In this document: in pieces, positions 10,690-21,100 of the stretch
How positions within the stretch are numbered: the first letter of the stretch is position 1
Layout: each line of letters begins with the position of its first letter
NCBI RefSeq assembly: GCF_910592395.1
Contig: NC_088310.1
Location: 8,999,501-9,063,500 of the forward strand
Origin: Lineus longissimus
Lineage: Eukaryota > Nemertea > Pilidiophora > Heteronemertea > Lineidae
DNA length: 64,000 nucleotides
Direction: 5' to 3'
Notes under the pieces: model-generated
Database searches by the model: none
Told to the model about the DNA's origin: nothing
Seen by the model: only the letters and a program-made list of their open reading frames with translations
Translations under genes and position numbers: made by a program

Positions 10690-11691
10690 TTAGGTCCCGC
10701 GTTCTTCATCATCTGATTTGCGTCCGCAGAATAAACTTTTGACGTCATCCCTAAAGTACTTCAATGTACATAAGTAGATGATGAAATTTACTGCATAATT
10801 AAAAACGATGAAATTAGAGATTGCATTTGACCCGCGGAGGTATATCGGGGCACCTGTAAACAAATAAACACAGAGGAATAAAACGTACGGAGCCATTAAA
10901 AGGAAATATATCAAAGAAACAATGAACAGATTTTTGACTAGTTTTCTCTGCAGTATTTCCGTCTTGGAATCTTTAGCAAAGTGCTTATTATTGTCTGCTC
11001 GGAAAACTCCAGCTACAATCAGGGTGTTGATGATGAACACGATACAGACAGGAGCAACCATATTGGTGCTGAATAGCCAGACATCAAATGCCTCTAATAT
11101 CCAGGTTGGAAGAATGCCCTGCTCTTGCATACACAGCCGCCTGGTAACGCCTTGGATTTGTACCGCGGACGACACATAAGTCAAAAACGCTGGACAGTAA
11201 AACGTTAAAGAGATTAAGAGAAGGACAACGAGAATGATATTCCGCCGTCGACTGGTGAAGAGGCTTGTCACCTTTAGAGGATACCAAAGCGCCACACAGC
11301 GTTCATTACTGTAAGCAATGATGATGTACGCCGACATAAACACAAAACAATTCCAAACGAAGATTCGGAGTTGACAACCAATGTCTGTGGCGCCAGACGG
11401 GATGTTAATTTCTTCGTTTGTGACGTAAAATAAACCATTATGAAGCCATGTCTGAAAACCCATGACCAGGTTCCCGGTATCTGACACAGCCAACGACACT
11501 AGGTACACGCTTGCAGCCGTGTTCCTCCTTCTTTGCCTGACGAAAATAATGACAGAGAACATGTTGCCGACGAACCCAAAGATAATGACCACCAACATTA
11601 AGTAAGCCCCAAAAAAGTTGTTGAGGAGTCCCAGAAACGATGGTGCGCTCACCGACCCCTCAACTTCGGTCGAGGTTTGAAGAAGGTTCAT
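10690..11691 (-). CDS. G3: rhodopsin-class GPCR, tandem-array member, 333 aa
   Basis: Intact receptor with a protein sequence identical to G4. It differs from other array members in having S-N-E-R-C rather than S-I-E-R-C at the end of TM3, V-A-L-W rather than V-A-V-W in ICL2, an extra charged NEE in the first extracellular loop (YVTNEEIN), and one residue fewer in extracellular loop 3. The C terminus ends at DDEERGT, as in the right-hand subfamily, although the N terminus (MNLLQTSTEVEGSVSAPS) belongs to the left-hand one. A 5'UTR intron is predicted at 11705-11863, and a 95-codon minus-strand frame at 11886-12173 lies in the upstream module. Membrane topology and key residues are otherwise as for G1. 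Confidence 0.88.
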   Translation of the reverse strand: MNLLQTSTEVEGSVSAPSFLGLLNNFFGAYLMLVVIIFGFVGNMFSVIIFVRQRRRNTAASVYLVSLAVSDTGNLVMGFQTWLHNGLFYVTNEEINIPSGATDIGCQLRIFVWNCFVFMSAYIIIAYSNERCVALWYPLKVTSLFTSRRRNIILVVLLLISLTFYCPAFLTYVSSAVQIQGVTRRLCMQEQGILPTWILEAFDVWLFSTNMVAPVCIVFIINTLIVAGVFRADNNKHFAKDSKTEILQRKLVKNLFIVSLIYFLLMAPYVLFLCVYLFTGAPIYLRGSNAISNFIVFNYAVNFIIYLCTLKYFRDDVKSLFCGRKSDDEERGT

Positions 11692-12818
11692 CGTACTTTT
11701 GCTGCTGTAAATAAATTATTTGCGAAGTTTTGAACCAGGTTTATAGTTATCTTTATGCTTTTGATATATGAAAACTATGTCTATGTAACACGAGTCTCAA
11801 AAGTATTTTTCTGATATTAGATCACTACCCGTAACAAGTTCCAATTTTTCCCAAAGTACCTACCTGCTCAATTATTTACTTGTTCTTAATCTGTCGTAAA
11901 ACTCAATGCACTTGAATTAGTCAAAACGTGATGCGCGCTTTTTAACAAATACTCTTGTGTGTTATACTTTAAAAACCTGAAGGTCGACAGATGGCGAGGA
12001 CAACAAGACTTCCTCCTCTTGACGAATGAAATAACCGGCCTCAGTGAGAAACAAAGAAAACACAGATTCTGAAGTACAAACAGTGTTCCAAGGATAGAAT
12101 GGTGCTCCTCATGACGGAGACGAAAACATACGCACTCATCTTGGACACTGCATATAAAGAACCCTCTCAACACGGCCCGAGCGAACTCTCTGATCCAATA
12201 CGTTCTTTCAATTTGACCTTTAACTGGGCGAGCCTACTCCTTCGTATTACCTTGCTCTAACATTCGTTTCCAGCGATCAGGCGAATGGGCACTGCACAAT
12301 ATGGAGTCATCTGTATGTACCTGTGGTGCTGATGCAATGAACTACATGCACAACTAGGACTCCCTTGTCAGGCAAATAGATTTGTTCCTCTAGTGTTGCG
12401 CCTAAGCTTGTTTATGGTCGCGAAAGGTGGCTGCCAGGTGTCGAAGATGTTGTTCGCATTGCTTTACGTTGGGAGAAACACAGAAGGGTCTTAGGTGTCC
12501 ACATACGAAAAGGTCTTAGACACAAATTTGCCTGACTGCACAATTATCGTGACGGTAGAAGCTGAATCGTCCGTTTGTCTTCCTAGCTTTCCGTTTCTTT
12601 AGATTGAGTGTCTGGCAAGTTGCCGATTAAGATGGAATACGTTGTTTACAATGTGGCTTTGGGATTCGATACGATATAGCTTATATTATAATATATAATT
12701 TAATTATATCATTGATTGTCAGTTTAGTATTTCGTTTTGACGTTAATCTTTCAAAATTAAGTACAGCCAGCTTCGACACGACTATGAACGTTGGCAATTC
12801 TTTATCATCTCACCATTG
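11692..12818. repeat. Spacer between G3 and G4 (shortest in the array)
   Basis: Holds the G3 upstream module with its predicted intron (11705-11863), the shared spacer blocks to about 12668, the duplication junction, and then the start of the second 2129-bp copy. The 95-codon frame at 11886-12173 ends before the predicted splice donor, so it is not joined in frame to the receptor. No separate gene is supported. Confidence 0.6.
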
Positions 12819-13820
12819 TTAGGTCCCGCGTTCTTCATCATCTGATTTGCGTCCGCAGAATAAACTTTTGACGTCATCCCTAAAGTACTTCAATGTACAT
12901 AAGTAGATGATGAAATTTACTGCATAATTAAAAACGATGAAATTAGAGATTGCATTTGACCCGCGGAGGTATATCGGGGCACCTGTAAACAAATAAACAC
13001 AGAGGAATAAAACGTACGGAGCCATTAAAAGGAAATATATCAAAGAAACAATGAACAGATTTTTGACTAGTTTTCTCTGCAGTATTTCCGTCTTGGAATC
13101 TTTAGCAAAGTGCTTATTATTGTCTGCTCGGAAAACTCCAGCTACAATCAGGGTGTTGATGATGAACACGATACAGACAGGAGCAACCATATTGGTGCTG
13201 AATAGCCAGACATCAAATGCCTCTAATATCCAGGTTGGAAGAATGCCCTGCTCTTGCATACACAGCCGCCTGGTAACGCCTTGGATTTGTACCGCGGACG
13301 ACACATAAGTCAAAAACGCTGGACAGTAAAACGTTAAAGAGATTAAGAGAAGGACAACGAGAATGATATTCCGCCGTCGACTGGTGAAGAGGCTTGTCAC
13401 CTTTAGAGGATACCAAAGCGCCACACAGCGTTCATTACTGTAAGCAATGATGATGTACGCCGACATAAACACAAAACAATTCCAAACGAAGATTCGGAGT
13501 TGACAACCAATGTCTGTGGCGCCAGACGGGATGTTAATTTCTTCGTTTGTGACGTAAAATAAACCATTATGAAGCCATGTCTGAAAACCCATGACCAGGT
13601 TCCCGGTATCTGACACAGCCAACGACACTAGGTACACGCTTGCAGCCGTGTTCCTCCTTCTTTGCCTGACGAAAATAATGACAGAGAACATGTTGCCGAC
13701 GAACCCAAAGATAATGACCACCAACATTAAGTAAGCCCCAAAAAAGTTGTTGAGGAGTCCCAGAAACGATGGTGCGCTCACCGACCCCTCAACTTCGGTC
13801 GAGGTTTGAAGAAGGTTCAT
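12819..13820 (-). CDS. G4: rhodopsin-class GPCR, identical twin of G3, 333 aa
   Basis: The same protein as G3 over all 333 residues, and the same DNA as far as I can see, offset by exactly 2129 bases. The predicted 5'UTR intron is at 13834-13992. If the duplication is real, this gene doubles the dose of one receptor without new specificity. If the assembly is wrong, it is an artefact. The ERC motif, the Asn before it and the DDEERGT end are all retained. No lesions are seen. Confidence 0.85.
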   Translation of the reverse strand: MNLLQTSTEVEGSVSAPSFLGLLNNFFGAYLMLVVIIFGFVGNMFSVIIFVRQRRRNTAASVYLVSLAVSDTGNLVMGFQTWLHNGLFYVTNEEINIPSGATDIGCQLRIFVWNCFVFMSAYIIIAYSNERCVALWYPLKVTSLFTSRRRNIILVVLLLISLTFYCPAFLTYVSSAVQIQGVTRRLCMQEQGILPTWILEAFDVWLFSTNMVAPVCIVFIINTLIVAGVFRADNNKHFAKDSKTEILQRKLVKNLFIVSLIYFLLMAPYVLFLCVYLFTGAPIYLRGSNAISNFIVFNYAVNFIIYLCTLKYFRDDVKSLFCGRKSDDEERGT

Positions 13821-15697
13821 CGTACTTTTGCTGCTGTAAATAAATTATTTGCGAAGTTTTGAACCAGGTTTATAGTTATCTTTATGCTTTTGATATATGA
13901 AAACTATGTCTATGTAACACGAGTCTCAAAAGTATTTTTCTGATATTAGATCACTACCCGTAACAAGTTCCAATTTTTCCCAAAGTACCTACCTGCTCAA
14001 TTATTTACTTGTTCTTAATCTGTCGTAAAACTCAATGCACTTGAATTAGTCAAAACGTGATGCGCGCTTTTTAACAAATACTCTTGTGTGTTATACTTTA
14101 AAAACCTGAAGGTCGACAGATGGCGAGGACAACAAGACTTCCTCCTCTTGACGAATGAAATAACCGGCCTCAGTGAGAAACAAAGAAAACACAGATTCTG
14201 AAGTACAAACAGTGTTCCAAGGATAGAATGGTGCTCCTCATGACGGAGACGAAAACATACGCACTCATCTTGGACACTGCATATAAAGAACCCTCTCAAC
14301 ACGGCCCGAGCGAACTCTCTGATCCAATACGTTCTTTCAATTTGACCTTTAACTGGGCGAGCCTACTCCTTCGTATTACCTTGCTCTAACATTCGTTTCC
14401 AGCGATCAGGCGAATGGGCACTGCACAATATGGAGTCATCTGTATGTACCTGTGGTGCTGATGCAATGAACTACATGCACAACTAGGACTCCCTTGTCAG
14501 GCAAATAGATTTGTTCCTCTAGTGTTGCGCCTAAGCTTGTTTATGGTCGCGAAAGGTGGCTGCCAGGTGTCGAAGATGTTGTTCGCATTGCTTTACGTTG
14601 GGAGAAACACAGAAGGGTCTTAGGTGTCCACATACGAAAAGGTCTTAGACACAAATTTGCCTGACTGCACAATTATCGTGACGGTAGAAGCTGAATCGTC
14701 CGTTTGTCTTCCTAGCTTTCCGTTTCTTTAGATTGAGTGTCTGGCAAGTTGCCGATTAAGATGGAATACGTTGTTTACAATGTGGCTTTGGGATTCCTCA
14801 ATGCAGTCCCCTATATGACGTGAGTGTACCAACCACTCATAAGTCATGAAGCCACTCGTTTTAGACCTGTCTACTCAACACCTCCACCAACGCGTTTCTT
14901 GACTTCCATATTTTATATTTTTGATGAGTCGCAAATCGGGCGGTACTTGTAATTCTCTCACTCGAACCTCCTGAAATGAAATGGGCAATGAGACGCCGTG
15001 GTCTTTCAACAAGTTGCGATGCAATGCTTTGAAAATCAAGTTTCAATTGTAAACCAATGCTAGCGTTTATCTTTTTCTTTATTAAGTTGCATGAACCAAT
15101 ATAATAAAGACTCAGTGAAAACCTAACTTCCATGATCGATATTACTTCGCGTTATCGGCGGTGTAATTCGAAACTATCGAAACGACCCGGGAACACAAAA
15201 TCTGCTGCTATGACATGAAAAGTGTGGGATTTCATCGTCTAGCCGTTGGAATGAAGTGCATAGTTTAATTCGTGTATACGTTTTATTGTGTAAGATGGGC
15301 AGATGTGCGATTCAAATTCTATACATTTTTAAAATGTTAAGAATAAAAGGTTAGGGAAAAGGATGATACCATTGCGAGACTTCGTTGGTTCTTCTGTCAA
15401 AATGGGTATATGATGACAGAAAGAAACAACAGGGGTATTTCAATGATAAAATACACCGACCTGGCGTACCCGTCCGACATGACAAAAAACAGAATGCACC
15501 CGTGCGTTTTCTGCGTAACGCATACGTTCGTGGACAAACGGAGTTCACGTAGGCGTTTCGCGGTAGGGTGCAAAAACAGAGTAGCGTCAGTGGATCTGGT
15601 TAACGTGCAACTATTTTTATGTGAATTCTTTTATTTTGAGACGTGATCACCGAATTTGTCAACCAAGCAGACTGGCAACTATTTCAAACGAGCACTC
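13821..15697. repeat. Spacer between G4 and the LINE insertion
   Basis: Begins with the G4 upstream module (predicted intron 13834-13992) and continues through the standard blocks at about 14770-15640, which closely match 169-1100 and 25690-26600. It ends at the LINE insertion point (CAAACGAGCACTC at about 15685-15697). No gene is supported. The short plus-strand frame at 15410-15646 is not preserved in the other copies. Confidence 0.6.
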
Positions 15698-15968
15698 CGC
15701 AACTCTGAACTCGAACCCAAAGACTAAACCAACTAAGATATATATTTACATTATTTATTATCCACGTCACTCAAACTTCTTATCTACAACCGACACTGAA
15801 ACATTACAAAATAAGGTGCGCAACAAAGTGTCAACAAGAGTTGATATAAAAGAATCTTACCATACTATAAGGTCAAGGGTGAAGTCAATTAAAATGCTTT
15901 GGCGCTTTTCAAGAGAATGTCTTGTTTAGCTACAGAGTGTGAAGGATGGTTTTCTGGATCTGCCAGGA

Positions 15969-16004
15969 CTTACTTGAAACATCTTTTAAGATGTTTCAAG
16001 TAAG
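15969..16004. repeat. Perfect 17-bp hairpin upstream of LINE ORF1
   Basis: CTTACTTGAAACATCTT is followed by two T and then its exact reverse complement. It lies in the LINE 5' untranslated region, directly abutting the tandem YY1-like repeats. Its role is unknown; it could be an RNA structure or a remnant of an older insertion boundary. Confidence 0.85.
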
Positions 16005-16039
16005 ACAAAAAAGATGGCGGAGACAAAAAAGATGGCGGA
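16004..16039 (+). promoter_or_regulatory. Two tandem YY1-like sites in the LINE 5'UTR
   Basis: The 18-mer GACAAAAAAGATGGCGGA occurs twice in a row. Each copy contains AAGATGGCGG, which matches the YY1 consensus. Mammalian L1 elements carry one such site at the start of the 5'UTR, where it sets the transcription start. Seen: the tandem motif. Inferred: a similar role in an internal promoter here. Confidence 0.5.
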
Positions 16040-16182
16040 CACACTTTACACAAACGCTGAAATGTTCCGATATTTGCCCTTGTAGGCACACTTGTAAAAC
16101 TGTTAAACTGAGGAGACAAAGGTAAATATCATTAGAAAGTGAACGTCTATCAGTAGATAACGAAAATTCGAACGAACTTTCC

Positions 16183-18129
16183 ATGGATAAAGGTGAAACA
16201 GGGAAGTTCAATTCTTCCCAGTCCCTGGACACTGAACAATGCTCGCAGTACACACAGAACTGTACATCATGTACACTTGGCTGTACAAAGTGCATGCAAG
16301 ATTCCGAAACGGATTCAATACCCCCAGGACAAGCCTGGGCTGAACGGTTCGACAATGAACTAATAAATCTCCCTAGAGATTCTTATGTCGATAAGTTATT
16401 AAGTATCGTGGACGCAAACGTCCAAATGGTCGATCTTTATCGAACACGGTTGTGTGGAAAAGCTAAGCGTCTTCGACCAACTGAGTGTCCCCCGGGAGAA
16501 CCGTTGAGGAGGAAAACCACAAAAGCTGCCAGCAAAACATGCAAATTCGCGAAGGACTGCTACGTGCTACAGGCTTTCATTGATGGGGCAGCCATCGATG
16601 ATGTGAAAGAAGTTTTCTACAGTCACGGTAGATCACCGTCCAGTCAACAACACAGTGATGGAGTCGTCACGGTGTTTTCACAACCTCAAACTACAGGCAT
16701 TAACGAGGACGAAAGTGTCAACAACGAGTGCCAATCAGCCCAATCACAACAAACCGAAATAAGTGGCTTAAGTTCTCTGGACAATACATCGGTGATTGGA
16801 GCAGAACGTTCAGTGGCGAGTGCCGAAACACAAAGATCTCCGAACAAAGGCCAGAATGCCAACACAGAAACGAAACTGGCTGAGCTGTTCGAAACGGTCA
16901 GTAGAATCGAATCAGATTTAACTCTGTTGAAAAAGCGTGATAATTCTGATACAGTGCTCAAAAAGTGTGAAATTTTAGCAAGTGAAGCAAATGATAGTAA
17001 TTCGCAGGCAGTTACTGAGATTCGCGCAAATATAGTTACCCTGCAGAAGGACGTGGAGAAGTCGAGGCAAGGCCGTTCAGAAGGATTAAGCAAGTTCAAA
17101 TCATTCAAAGAGGATGTGGATTACCATATTCTCAGTCTCACGAAGGAGAATTCGTTCCTCAAGGAGGAATGTGATAAACTTAAAAAATCGATAGAGAGAG
17201 AAAAGGGAAAAGCTGATAATTTAGAAAAACGTCTTGTTGAACAAAAGACTTACTTTGCGAATCAGCTCAACCCATTATTAGGCAAGGTCAATATGTTTGG
17301 TAAACTTCCGGGTGAATTTGCAGAATGCAAACTTTCGTGCGAAAGAATTAAGGATATGCGCGATTCCGGCATAAGCAAACTCCGTAGTGATATCAAGCTA
17401 ATGAAAGCGGACATAAAAACAACTGCAGAAACAATGGAGAAGTTGAATAACATTGATCAATGCCTCATTCCCAAAATGGAGAAAGACTCAACGTCACTGA
17501 GAGCCAGGATTAGTCAGGTGGAGCGAGATATATGCCGCATGAGATCGTCGTCGGACAGCTACTCTACCGTTACCGCAAAACCAATGCACCCCACGCCGCA
17601 TATACTTCAACAACAGGCTCTATCTGAACGACAATCATCAAGAGCTGCAACACTGGTAAAAGAGAATAACACGTCGGATCGACAAGCATCTAAGGCTACA
17701 CCGCTTGCAGAAGAGAATAACCCAATTGATCGACAAGCATCTAGAGCTGCAGTACATGTAAACGAGGAGAACAGAACAGCTAAGCTGGTTGAAAAGAACA
17801 CTCCGATCGTTCAGAAAACTGGTACCCCACAGAAGATCACCACCGTCATCGGCGTCAGCAAGGAAATGCGGTTTCAAGGCGTGGCCCGGAAACAACGTCG
17901 GAGAAGAGCTGTGATTTTCGTAGGACGTATTGCGCTCAACAGCAGTGCCGAATCCATGGTGGAATTTCTTATCAATCAAGGAATTCATAATCCACGCGTT
18001 ATATTAATCAAGAGCAAAATTCGAGGGACTCAGTCTGCGAAAGTTATCATTGACGAAGTAGATAAGACTGCGCTATTAGATGAACAGTTTTGGCCGGAAG
18101 GAATTCAGTGTCGGGAATGGTGGGACTAA
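16183..18129 (+). CDS. LINE ORF1 protein, 648 aa
   Basis: RNA-binding, nucleoprotein-type ORF1 of the LINE. In order: a Cys-rich N-terminal patch (C20, C27, C30, C34, C37), which may bind metal; a basic, helical middle part with a probable coiled coil at about 215-460 (heptad-like Leu, Lys and Glu runs); a run of degenerate 17-residue repeats starting with D/E-R-Q-A/S-S-R/K-A at about 482, 499 and 516; a basic stretch K-Q-R-R-R-R; and a C-terminal domain of about 75 residues (AVIFVGRI ... WPEGIQCREWW) resembling the RRM-like end of other LINE ORF1 proteins. The ATG at 16183 is the first in frame. ORF2 follows after 15 bases. There are no internal stops. Confidence 0.75.
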   Translation: MDKGETGKFNSSQSLDTEQCSQYTQNCTSCTLGCTKCMQDSETDSIPPGQAWAERFDNELINLPRDSYVDKLLSIVDANVQMVDLYRTRLCGKAKRLRPTECPPGEPLRRKTTKAASKTCKFAKDCYVLQAFIDGAAIDDVKEVFYSHGRSPSSQQHSDGVVTVFSQPQTTGINEDESVNNECQSAQSQQTEISGLSSLDNTSVIGAERSVASAETQRSPNKGQNANTETKLAELFETVSRIESDLTLLKKRDNSDTVLKKCEILASEANDSNSQAVTEIRANIVTLQKDVEKSRQGRSEGLSKFKSFKEDVDYHILSLTKENSFLKEECDKLKKSIEREKGKADNLEKRLVEQKTYFANQLNPLLGKVNMFGKLPGEFAECKLSCERIKDMRDSGISKLRSDIKLMKADIKTTAETMEKLNNIDQCLIPKMEKDSTSLRARISQVERDICRMRSSSDSYSTVTAKPMHPTPHILQQQALSERQSSRAATLVKENNTSDRQASKATPLAEENNPIDRQASRAAVHVNEENRTAKLVEKNTPIVQKTGTPQKITTVIGVSKEMRFQGVARKQRRRRAVIFVGRIALNSSAESMVEFLINQGIHNPRVILIKSKIRGTQSAKVIIDEVDKTALLDEQFWPEGIQCREWWD

Positions 18130-18144
18130 ATCTGCCACGTCATT

Positions 18145-21100
18145 ATGGCCATAGTTACACGAAACAATTTAGCAATAGCGTGCTGGAATGCACGAGGAAT
18201 AATGTACGGTTCCCTGTATGCGGAAAATCTGATTATTTCGCGCAAACTTGACATTCTTGGAATATGCGAACACTGGCTATACCCTGATTCTACAAAATTC
18301 TTGGAGTCGATAAACAATGCGTTTTCATGCCATGCAGTCTGCTCTGCAGACCTGTTTTCAGGTGATAAAGTGCGCAGAGGCAAAGGTGGGGTTGCCCTGC
18401 TTTGGAACAAAGACCTTACGCCGTACATCAGAACGCTCGACTTAGAAAGCGATAGAATAACTGGAATCACTGTGAACCTAAACAATAAGAGGATGCTCAC
18501 GATATTCATGGTTTATCTACCGAGTACGAATTACCCAGACGAATTCTTTATCGAATACATCGATTACCTGTTCCAGTTATACGAATTCTATAGCTCGCTC
18601 GGCGAAATCGTACTAATGGGGGATTTCAATGCGAAAGCCACAGGACCAAGGATCCCAGCACCACCAGACTGCAGAAGGACTCGTGCGCTAGACTCATTTT
18701 TGCGTCGGACTGGGCTTTCATCGATCCCAGTCAGCTCACAATGTAAAGGACCCGCATACACGTTCGATCCGTTTGAAGGATCAAACAAAACGCTTATAGA
18801 TCACATTTGCATAAACTCGCTACTGCTTGAATGTTTGAAGACATGTGAAGTGGTGGAAGATGTTGATCCAAATACATCCGACCATTTAGCCGTCCATGCA
18901 ATACTGAAACTCAGTACCTCAGAAACAAAGGATCATTCCAATGAGGAACCATTGGTACAGCGAAAACGAAAACGATTCAAATGGAAGTATTGCGCCCAAA
19001 CTGATTTCAGCAAAATAGTACAATACCGGCAGGAACTGAAGCGCCAGTTCCCCGACATAAGTCAGAGTTATTTCTATACCAGTCGCGACATTGACAATGC
19101 GTATCAATCAGTCGTCAGCGCTATGTTAGTGGCATCCGCGCGAACTATACCTGAATGTGTGTTTCGAAAGAATATCCGTCCAAATTGGAAGGAAACGCTC
19201 AAGCCACTTCACCAGAGAATGCGCGACGCCCGGCTGGCCTGGACAGCGGCGGGTAAGCCCAGGGACTCAGACTCGACTGTCTACAGAGAGTATAAAGAGA
19301 AGAAAAGAGAATTTCGCGCAGAGTTTCGCCGACAAAATGCAAAGCTACAACAAGAGTTTTACCGGGAACTTAATGAAAGCGCAGAAATTGACCAAACTAA
19401 GTTTTGGAAACTGCTCAAAGCCAACCGTCGGACCCCAAATAAACTACCGCCACCCATGCGCTTTGACGGAACAATCTTCTATAGTTCCACCGACATAACG
19501 CGTAAATGGGCGGAACACTATGAAACGCTCTACACACCAAAGGTGAAACCGGAATATGACGCCGCCTTCAAACGATTCGTGGATACCAAACTAGGGGAAA
19601 TGATGCGAGAATCGGCTGCCAATCACGACCCCTCATTGGACGCCCCCTTTACCACTGAAGAGGTAAAAAGTGGGATTCGACAGCTAAAGAACGGGAAAGC
19701 CGGAGGGCATGATGGAGTAGGCAACGAACACATCAAATATGGCGGGCATGCCCTTCATGTCAAAATCACAGAACTCTTTAACCTGTTCCTCAAACATGAA
19801 CATATTCCGAGAGATGCAAAACGGGGAGTTATACATACACTGTTTAAAGGTCATGGGAAGAACAGGAGTGATCCGAATAGCTATCGGCCTATCACATTGT
19901 TACCAGTCTTGTACAAGTTATTTGAAAGGCTACTGCTGACTCGGTTGCAAAACTGGACCGCAGACAATAATATTGTCTTTCCGAACCCACAACAAAGCGC
20001 CTATCAGAAAAATCGCAGTTGTGTATCCACGTCATTTGTCATGATGGAATCGATATACCATCAGATCGAAAAACATTCTAAAGTGTACGCTTGCTTCTTG
20101 GACACCCGTAAAGCCTACGACACCGTCTGGATTGAAGGTCTCCTGTATAAACTATTTATGTTTGGTATAAATGGGAAATTCTGGCGAGTTACAAAGAATT
20201 GTTATGCTGAAATAGAAAGCTGTGTCACAGAAAACGAATTCTCCTCGCCGTGGTTTGCGCTTAAACAAGGCGTGAGACAAGGTGGCGTCTTGTCAACGTG
20301 GCTTTACTTGTTGTTTATCAACGCGCTAATAGACGAGCTCGATGACACCAGAGACGGATTAAACATTGACAATATAAACTGCAGCTCACCGTGTCACGCA
20401 GACGATCTCACGTTGCTCTCTCTCGCAAAATGTGGCCTTGATAGGATGATGTCATGTTCCTTTCGGTATTCAGTCAAGTGGCGCTATGACTACAATGCCG
20501 AAAAATGCTGTGTTATAGTTCTAGGGGAAACCGCTGCGCAATGGAAGCGAACAAAAAATGAAAGGAAATGGGCGCTAGGTAACCAGTCGGTCAATGAAAA
20601 ATCCTCTCATGTTCACCTCGGGATACTAGTTGATAAATACTTAAAGTCTACGCAGCGAACTATTGAAGCTGCTCAGAAACTGAAGAATACGCTCATGAGC
20701 ATAATTGGGCCAAATCAGCAGCCAAGTGGTTTCAGCCCAATAATAAGCCACAACTTGTACAGAACGATTTGCCTTCCCAGAGCTCTTTATGGAGCTGAAA
20801 TTTGGTGTCAGGAAATTGCTCTCTCAGAGCTGTTAATTCTAGAAAGAGCCCACCGTTACTGTCTTAAAAGGATGCAAGGATTTAATCGGCTAACGAGCAC
20901 AACCGTGTGCCAAGCAATGATAGGCAGTCCTACGCTACAGTGTTACTTGGACAGAAGGTGTTTGCAATTTTTCAGGCAACTTGCAAAAATGTCTGAAAAT
21001 TCCCTTCCTTTGAAAGTTCTAAAATGCCGATATGCCAATATGGTCGAACGTGCGGGTAAAGACAGTAATAAAAGTTTAGGCTATGTTCCAAACCTCGTAA

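Larger units (their letters stand above)
10541..14798. repeat. Two apparently identical 2129-bp tandem copies
   Basis: Copy 1 spans about 10541-12669 and copy 2 about 12670-14798. Each contains one receptor and its full upstream module. The two receptor proteins (G3, G4) are identical, and the stretches of non-coding DNA that I compared by eye show no difference. The junction at about 12668 joins GTGGCTTTGGGATTC to the sequence preceding the receptor 3' flank, whereas copy 2 continues into the normal spacer. This is either a very recent unequal crossover or an assembly duplication. Confidence 0.85.

Noticed and set aside
10922-11179. 85-codon plus-strand frames starting MNRFLTSFLCS within each receptor (also 13051, 35559, 48423, 57547)
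   Set aside because: They are exact antisense shadows of the TM5-TM6 coding region, conserved only because the receptor is conserved.
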